From Fluviibacter sp964387485 (lineage in GTDB: Bacteria > Pseudomonadota > Gammaproteobacteria > Burkholderiales > Rhodocyclaceae), in contig CAYLWV010000024.1 in NCBI GenBank assembly GCA_964387485.1, forward strand, positions 1 to 19,167: 19,167 nucleotides of DNA, written 5' to 3'. The stretch's first letter is position 1, and each line of letters begins with the position of its first letter. Under the pieces are notes generated by a model. That model did not search any database and had not been told where the DNA came from. It saw only the letters and a program-made list of their open reading frames with translations. Below are positions 14,538 through 19,167 of the stretch, piece after piece. The position numbers were made by a program, and so were the translations under genes.

Positions 14538-17306
14538 TCAGATGACAACATCATGATCTCTTGCCAGCGGCAAGGTAAAGAGGAATGTGGAACCGGTCAC
14601 AACCGATCCCTCTTGCTCCGGATGTGCGGCACCCGCACTTTCAACCCACAGTCTGCCACCGAAATGTTCGACAATTTCGCGGCTGATGGGTAAACCCAAA
14701 CCCGTACCCTGTGGCTTGTCTGTCATGGTATTGCCGCCCTGACGGAAGCGCTCGAAAATAATCGGCTGGTATTCCTCAGCAATACCCGGTCCATTGTCCT
14801 GCACGCTGACACGTGCAAAACCGGCGTCATGCGACAACGTCATGCGGATGAGGCCAATGACGGGTGGCACAAACTTGACGGCATTCGACAACAGATTAAT
14901 CACCACCTGCTTCAGACGATCCCGGTCCACATCCACCCAGACTGGATGACCATCATCCGGCAACTCCAGTGTAAACACGGTGCCCTTGTCGCGGAAGAGC
15001 TGGCCCACCGATTCTGCCGTGGATTGCAGCAGCGGCGCCAGATCTAGCCGTTCGACATCCCAATCAACCCGGCCGGATTCCAACTTGGCAAAATCCAGAA
15101 TCTGGTTGATGAGCCGAGTCAGACGCTCGGCTTCACCGACGATAATGCCGAGAAAGCGTGTCCGGTCATCGGCGGCCATCTCCGGATCATCGTGCAGCAT
15201 TTCCGAAAAGGCACGAATCGATGTCAACGGTGTACGCAGCTCGTGCGTGACGGTGGACATGAAATCATCTTTCAAGCGATCCAGTTCCATCAGCTTGTCA
15301 TTCGCCTGACGCAACTCTCGGGTGGCCGCCTCGAGCTCGGCCGATTTGCGCTCCAGCTCCTTGGAGTGTGCACGAACCTGGGATGCCTCATCAAGAATAT
15401 TGAGCACTTCATCCAGGCCCAGCTCTTCTTCCTGTACCACCGAGCTGACCATGACGTGCGCACTGGCCGAGCCAATCGTACCAGCCAGCTGTGTCTCGGC
15501 AAACATCACAAAATCGGCGTCTGCCTGCAGGTTGGCCAGCTTGGCAATGCCCTTGTTTCTGGCATAGCGCTGCAAACGGCTCTGCGCCTGACGCGGCCCG
15601 AGAAAGCGTTTGAGCAGCTCGATCAGTGCATCGGCGGACGCAGTACCGCGCCAGATGCGCGGGGCAATTTCACCCGAGCGCTGCACATCAACAAACTGGC
15701 TGGCAATGGCCGCTTCACTGGCATTCTGCCGGGTTATCGTCGACACGATGACGTATGCACCCAGATTAAAAAACAGGCTCCAGAACAAGGTATGTGATAT
15801 CGGGTCCAGACTGCTCATACCAAACAGGCGGTGAGCTGCCAGCCAGGAAATACCAGCCGGTCCTTCCAGCAGAAAACCGCTGTCGATCCAGCCGGATTTA
15901 GCAAACGAAGGCAGCAATGCCGTGTAGAGCCACACCGTAAATCCGAGGCCGAGTCCCGCATAAGCCCCCAGGCGGTTACCATCTTTCCAGTACAGGCCAC
16001 CCAGCATGGCCGGTGCGAACTGCGCCACGGCCAGGAAGGAAATCAGACCAATCGAAACCAGCGCATAGGCCTCGCCGGCCCCCCGGTAATACAGATACCC
16101 CAGCAACAGCAGAAACACGATGGTGCTGCGCCGGATCAGCATGATGATGCCTGACAAATCCGTGCGCTTGGCGAAATCAAAGCGCCCACGCAGCAGAATC
16201 GGCATCACCAGATCATTGGATACCATCGTCGCCAGGGCAATGGTTTCCACGATCACCATGCCCGTAGCGGCAGACAATCCACCCAGAAAAGCCAGCAAGG
16301 CCATGGTGGGATTACCTTCACGCAAGGGGAGTGTCAACAACAGCGTATCGGCCTCGAAAGGTTGACCGTCAAAGTGAATCAGCCCGGCCAGGGCAATGGG
16401 CAGCACAAAGATATTGATCAGCAGCAGGTACAGCGGAAACAGCCATACAGCGCGGCGCATATGGGTCTCATCCACATTCTCCACAACCGTAATCTGAAAC
16501 TGACGCGGCAGCAGCAGAATCGCCAGCCCCGAGAGCAGGGTCAGCGCAAACCAGTTACCGAAATTGATCGACTCGGGCTGCAAGAGGTCGCGGATGTGCG
16601 GTAGCGCTTCTGCCCGGCTGAAAAGATCACCGAACCCGTCGTTGAGTCCCCACACCACATAAACGCCCAGAGCAATAAAAGCCGCCAGTTTCAACAGGGA
16701 CTCAAAGGCCACTGCCAGGACCATGCCTTCGTGACGCTCAGTCACATCCAGATGCCGCGTACCGAATAGAATGGTGAACACCGCGAGAATAATGGCAATA
16801 ATCGCGGTCGAATCAGGCATGAAGGCCAGGGATTCCAACGCGTCCGGAATCAGGGCCTCAGGATCATCAGGAAAGAGAATCTTGAGGCTATAGGCAATCG
16901 CTTTAAGCTGCAGCGCGATATACGGAATGATGCCGATCACGGCAATCACCGTGACCAGGCCGGCCAGCAGCTGGCTTTTGCCATACCGTGCGGCAATAAA
17001 GTCGGCGATGGAAGTCAGACGTAACCGTTTGCTGACACGAATCATCTTGAGGATGACCGTCGCAAACAGGAACATGATGGTCGGTCCCAGATAGATAGTC
17101 AGGAAGCTGAAACCACCCGTCGTCGCTCGTCCAACGCTGCCGTAGAAAGTCCAGGAGGTACAGTAGACGGCAATCGCCAGTGCATAGACCGTGGAGGTAA
17201 TGACTGATCGCCCGGCATCCGCACGGCGATCACCGAAACGCGCCACGGCAAAGAGGGAGGCCAGATAGGCAAAGGTTGCAATGGCAACGAACCAAGTGTC
17301 GATCAT
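14538..17306 (-). CDS. Hybrid sodium/solute symporter-histidine kinase (CrbS/CbrA-like)
   Basis: This 922-residue sensor kinase has a full sodium:solute symporter module (about residues 1-525, many membrane helices), a STAC linker domain (about 570-650), a coiled coil (646-680) and a kinase core. The phosphorylated histidine is H688 in VTHELRTPL; the N box has N808 (INLLSNA); DNGPG (837-841) and GTGLGLP (868-874) form the ATP site. No separate PAS domain is evident. Proteins of this build include CrbS, which controls acs in Vibrio and Pseudomonas, and CbrA. The frame runs further upstream to 17393, but the ATG at 17306 gives the family N-terminus MIDTWFVAIATFAYL and a four-base ATGA overlap with the preceding gene. 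Acetate or a related carboxylate is a likely signal, by inference from acs. Confidence 0.93.
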   Translation of the reverse strand: MIDTWFVAIATFAYLASLFAVARFGDRRADAGRSVITSTVYALAIAVYCTSWTFYGSVGRATTGGFSFLTIYLGPTIMFLFATVILKMIRVSKRLRLTSIADFIAARYGKSQLLAGLVTVIAVIGIIPYIALQLKAIAYSLKILFPDDPEALIPDALESLAFMPDSTAIIAIILAVFTILFGTRHLDVTERHEGMVLAVAFESLLKLAAFIALGVYVVWGLNDGFGDLFSRAEALPHIRDLLQPESINFGNWFALTLLSGLAILLLPRQFQITVVENVDETHMRRAVWLFPLYLLLINIFVLPIALAGLIHFDGQPFEADTLLLTLPLREGNPTMALLAFLGGLSAATGMVIVETIALATMVSNDLVMPILLRGRFDFAKRTDLSGIIMLIRRSTIVFLLLLGYLYYRGAGEAYALVSIGLISFLAVAQFAPAMLGGLYWKDGNRLGAYAGLGLGFTVWLYTALLPSFAKSGWIDSGFLLEGPAGISWLAAHRLFGMSSLDPISHTLFWSLFFNLGAYVIVSTITRQNASEAAIASQFVDVQRSGEIAPRIWRGTASADALIELLKRFLGPRQAQSRLQRYARNKGIAKLANLQADADFVMFAETQLAGTIGSASAHVMVSSVVQEEELGLDEVLNILDEASQVRAHSKELERKSAELEAATRELRQANDKLMELDRLKDDFMSTVTHELRTPLTSIRAFSEMLHDDPEMAADDRTRFLGIIVGEAERLTRLINQILDFAKLESGRVDWDVERLDLAPLLQSTAESVGQLFRDKGTVFTLELPDDGHPVWVDVDRDRLKQVVINLLSNAVKFVPPVIGLIRMTLSHDAGFARVSVQDNGPGIAEEYQPIIFERFRQGGNTMTDKPQGTGLGLPISREIVEHFGGRLWVESAGAAHPEQEGSVVTGSTFLFTLPLARDHDVVI

Positions 17307-17536
17307 AACTCGGATGACTCCGACTGACGACGGAATGCGCTGGATTGGGCGGGCTCGGCAACGCGCCTGGCAATCACGATCAGCACCAGCCACACACCGA
17401 ACAGAACGACATACAGCGTCGGCAAATCACCGATATGGCCCCGATAGAGGGAAAGCAGTGGAAAGTTGAAAACAATCAACGCCAGGCAACCGGCAATACC
17501 CAGCTTCAACAGTGTCTTCTGTAGTGCCTTTGGCAT
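17303..17536 (-). CDS. Small two-helix membrane protein, possible symporter partner
   Basis: This 77-residue protein has two hydrophobic stretches, about residues 11-30 and 41-57, and a polar, serine-rich C-terminus. I cannot assign it to a family with certainty. Small proteins of this shape often sit before a symporter domain (DUF485 and DUF4212 next to transporters), so it may be the small subunit for the symporter half of the sensor kinase. Support: a TAGGAG ribosome binding site six bases before ATG, and a four-base overlap with the kinase gene. It is the first gene after the acs spacer and starts only 14 bases after a strong terminator. Confidence 0.8.
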   Translation of the reverse strand: MPKALQKTLLKLGIAGCLALIVFNFPLLSLYRGHIGDLPTLYVVLFGVWLVLIVIARRVAEPAQSSAFRRQSESSEL

Positions 17537-17550
17537 GATTGCTCCTACCT

Positions 17551-17584
17551 AAAAAGAAAAACCGGCGCAGTTACCCACGCCGGC
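17551..17584 (-). terminator. Rho-independent terminator directly upstream of the sensor operon
   Basis: On the minus strand CCGGCG (17578-17583) pairs with CGCCGG (17562-17567) around a ten-base loop, followed by TTTTTCTTTTT. The T-run ends 14 bases before the start codon at 17536, and the ribosome binding site follows at once. As a terminator of acs it is oddly far away (about 180 bases); as a leader attenuator of the operon it is exactly placed. Confidence 0.85.
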
Positions 17585-17599
17585 TCCTCTGTCTTTACG

Positions 17600-17665
17600 A
17601 CCTGAACGAGTGAAGCACTCATCCGGTTTTGTCCGCCGATTCTGACGATCAGCTGTAATTCAGGC
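17600..17665 (-). ncRNA. Candidate structured leader RNA (multi-stem junction)
   Basis: On the minus strand GCCTGAA (17659-17665) pairs with TTCAGGT (17600-17606) to close a 66-base region. Inside are CTGA-TCG-TCAG (17642-17652), CGG-ACAAAA-CCG (17624-17635) and GAGTG-CTT-CACTC (17608-17620), giving a possible four-stem junction. A terminator follows 16 bases later, then the ribosome binding site of the next gene. This layout resembles riboswitches and attenuators. I do not recognise it as a known class. Two of the inner stems are only three or four pairs, so chance is a real alternative. Confidence 0.35.
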
Positions 17666-17684
17666 AAACCCATAGGTTCACCCG

Positions 17685-17726
17685 ATGAAGAACCACCCTC
17701 CTCCGTAAAGCCAAGTCGTTCTTCAT
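17685..17726 (-). repeat. Nine-base inverted repeat in the acs-operon spacer
   Basis: ATGAAGAAC (17718-17726) and GTTCTTCAT (17685-17693), read on the minus strand, are perfect inverted repeats separated by 24 bases. The loop contains GGAGGAGG, a ribosome-binding-like sequence. Two bases of the repeat are shared with the acs terminator-like hairpin, so the two structures compete slightly. It could be an RNA stem or a site for a dimeric DNA-binding protein. Confidence 0.5.
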
Positions 17727-17753
17727 GCCGGGGCGTTATGACACCCCCGGCAT
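17725..17753 (-). terminator. GC-rich hairpin downstream of acs
   Basis: ATGCCGGGG (17745-17753) and CCCCGGCAT (17725-17733), read on the minus strand, form a nine-base perfect stem with an 11-base loop, starting 13 bases after the acs stop. No T-run follows (GAAGAACG comes next), so it is not a full intrinsic terminator. It may protect the 3' end of acs mRNA from exonucleases or pause polymerase. Confidence 0.55.
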
Positions 17754-17766
17754 CCTGCCAACTGGA

Positions 17767-19167
17767 TCAACCCTTGAGTTGTTCCAGAATGTGCGGGTTT
17801 TCAAGCGTCGAGGTGTCCTGCGTGACTTCTTCGCCCTTAGCCAGCGAGCGAAGCAGACGACGCATGATCTTGCCGGAACGGGTCTTCGGTAGGTTGTCAC
17901 CGAAGCGGATGTCTTTCGGCTTGGCGATCGGTCCGATCTCTTTACCAACGAAGTCAGACAGCTCTTTGATGACCCGCTTGGCATCGTCGCCGGTCGGGCG
18001 AGCGCCCTTCAGAACGACGAAGGCCACGATGGCTTCACCGGTCAGATCATCCGGGCGACCCACCACAGCAGCTTCTGCCACCAGCGGGTTAGCAACCAGT
18101 GCCGATTCGATTTCCATGGTGCCCATGCGGTGACCCGACACGTTCAGCACGTCATCGATACGACCCGTAATGGTGAAGTAACCATTATTGGCGTCACGGA
18201 TGGCACCATCACCAGCCAGGTAGAGCTTGCCGCCCAGATCTTCCGGGAAATAAGACTTCTTAAAGCGATCCGGATCACCCCAGACCATACGAATCATCGA
18301 CGGCCAAGGTTTCTTGACAACCAGAATACCGCCCTGACCCCAAGGCACTTCATTACCGGTTTCGTCAACCACAGCAGCCTGGATACCCGGGAACGGCAGG
18401 GTGCAGGAACCCGGCACCAGCGGCGTTGCACCCGGCATCGGCGTGATCATGTGGCCACCGGTTTCGGTCTGCCAGAAGGTATCAACGATCGGGCAGCGGC
18501 TACCACCGACGTTCTCGTAGTACCACTCCCAAGCCGTCGGGTTGATCGGCTCACCCACCGAACCCAACAGGCGCAGGCTCGACAGATCGTATTTCTTCGG
18601 ATGCACGGCCGGATCGGTGTCTGATGCCTTGACCAGCGAACGGATCGCCGTCGGCGCCGTGTAGAAAATGCTGACTTTGTGCTTCTGGATCATGTCCCAG
18701 AAACGACCGGCATTCGGGAATGTCGGGATACCTTCGAAGACCACTTCGGTGCCACCGCAAGCCAACGGGCCGTAGGTGATGTAGGTATGACCCGTCACCC
18801 AACCAATATCGGCCGTACACCAGAAAATGTCTTCCTTCTTCAAATCGAAGGTGTAGAGCATGGTCAGCATGGCGTGCAGCAGGTAACCACCGGTCGAGTG
18901 CTGAACACCCTTCGGCTTACCCGTCGAACCCGAGGTGTAGAGCAGGAACAGGGGATGTTCTGCCTCAACCCATACTGGCTCACACTGATCCGACTGCTTG
19001 TTGACGATATCGTCAGCCCAAACGTCGCGACCAGCCGTCATGTTGACTTCTGTACCCGTGCGCTTGAATACCAGAACACTCTTACACGAATCACAACCAC
19101 CCATACCAAAGGCTTCGTCGGCGATGGCCTTCAGGGGCAACGCCTTACCACCACGGAACTGACCATC
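17767..19167 (-). CDS. acs: Acetyl-CoA synthetase, 3' part (N-terminus beyond window)
   Basis: This enzyme makes acetyl-CoA from acetate, ATP and CoA through acetyl-AMP. The frame is open to the window edge, giving the last 466 residues; about 185 N-terminal residues are missing by comparison with the usual 650. The adenylation P-loop YTSGSTGKPKGV lies at fragment residues 77-88. The core motif YYENVGGSRCPIVDTFWQTETGG and the hinge region TGRIDDVLNVSGHRMGT follow. SGKIMRR near the C-terminus carries the lysine (fragment residue 433) that is the target of reversible acetylation in this family. The neighbouring CrbS-like sensor is of the kind that controls acs. No damage was seen in the visible part. 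Confidence 0.97.
   Translation of the reverse strand, partial: DGQFRGGKALPLKAIADEAFGMGGCDSCKSVLVFKRTGTEVNMTAGRDVWADDIVNKQSDQCEPVWVEAEHPLFLLYTSGSTGKPKGVQHSTGGYLLHAMLTMLYTFDLKKEDIFWCTADIGWVTGHTYITYGPLACGGTEVVFEGIPTFPNAGRFWDMIQKHKVSIFYTAPTAIRSLVKASDTDPAVHPKKYDLSSLRLLGSVGEPINPTAWEWYYENVGGSRCPIVDTFWQTETGGHMITPMPGATPLVPGSCTLPFPGIQAAVVDETGNEVPWGQGGILVVKKPWPSMIRMVWGDPDRFKKSYFPEDLGGKLYLAGDGAIRDANNGYFTITGRIDDVLNVSGHRMGTMEIESALVANPLVAEAAVVGRPDDLTGEAIVAFVVLKGARPTGDDAKRVIKELSDFVGKEIGPIAKPKDIRFGDNLPKTRSGKIMRRLLRSLAKGEEVTQDTSTLENPHILEQLKG

Noticed and set aside
17307..17393. A 29-codon upstream extension of the symporter-kinase gene
   Set aside because: It lies inside the preceding small gene in another frame, is Arg/Cys-rich, and does not match family N-termini; the ATG at 17306 with the ATGA overlap is better.

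Overview
The window carries one strand of genes: every feature I can support is read right to left (minus strand). It looks like a proteobacterial chromosome of roughly 57% GC (my estimate by eye), most likely a betaproteobacterium. The reasons are the order tRNA-Val, thrS, infC, rpmI, rplT, pheS, pheT, ihfA, merR-type gene, tRNA-Pro, an IHF alpha protein, and both tRNA genes encoding CCA. A gammaproteobacterium is not excluded, and I cannot name a genus. No mobile element, CRISPR array, prophage gene or rRNA was seen, and no gene-free stretch exceeds 300 bases.

In the direction of transcription the right half (19167 to 8192) is an acetate-related block. It starts with the 3' two thirds of acs (acetyl-CoA synthetase, cut by the window edge). 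A 230-base spacer follows with several inverted repeats and a strong terminator lying directly before the ribosome binding site of the next gene. Then comes a tightly packed run of eight genes: a 77-residue membrane protein, a sensor kinase fused to a sodium/solute symporter (CrbS/CbrA type), a receiver-only response regulator, a membrane protein joining HAMP, PAS and a degenerate kinase core to a DnaQ-type 3'-5' exonuclease, a DUF294 nucleotidyltransferase-like protein, a VC_2705-type sodium/solute symporter, a DUF4212 small subunit, and a 92-residue membrane protein. Overlaps or very short gaps at most junctions suggest one operon.

The left half (8130 to 43) is a translation block: tRNA-Val(GAC) with its own promoter, thrS, infC (apparently starting at a rare ATA codon), rpmI, rplT, a terminator, pheS, pheT, ihfA, a MerR-family regulator, and tRNA-Pro(GGG) with its own promoter and terminator.

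The most interesting part is the acetate-linked operon. Its sensor is of a type that controls acs, yet the partner regulator has no DNA-binding domain. The next two genes are an exonuclease tethered to a dead histidine kinase and a nucleotidyltransferase-like protein, followed directly by a transporter. I infer that the signal may end in nucleotide-based control of the transporter or of RNA rather than in transcription. That is a hypothesis, not a demonstrated function.
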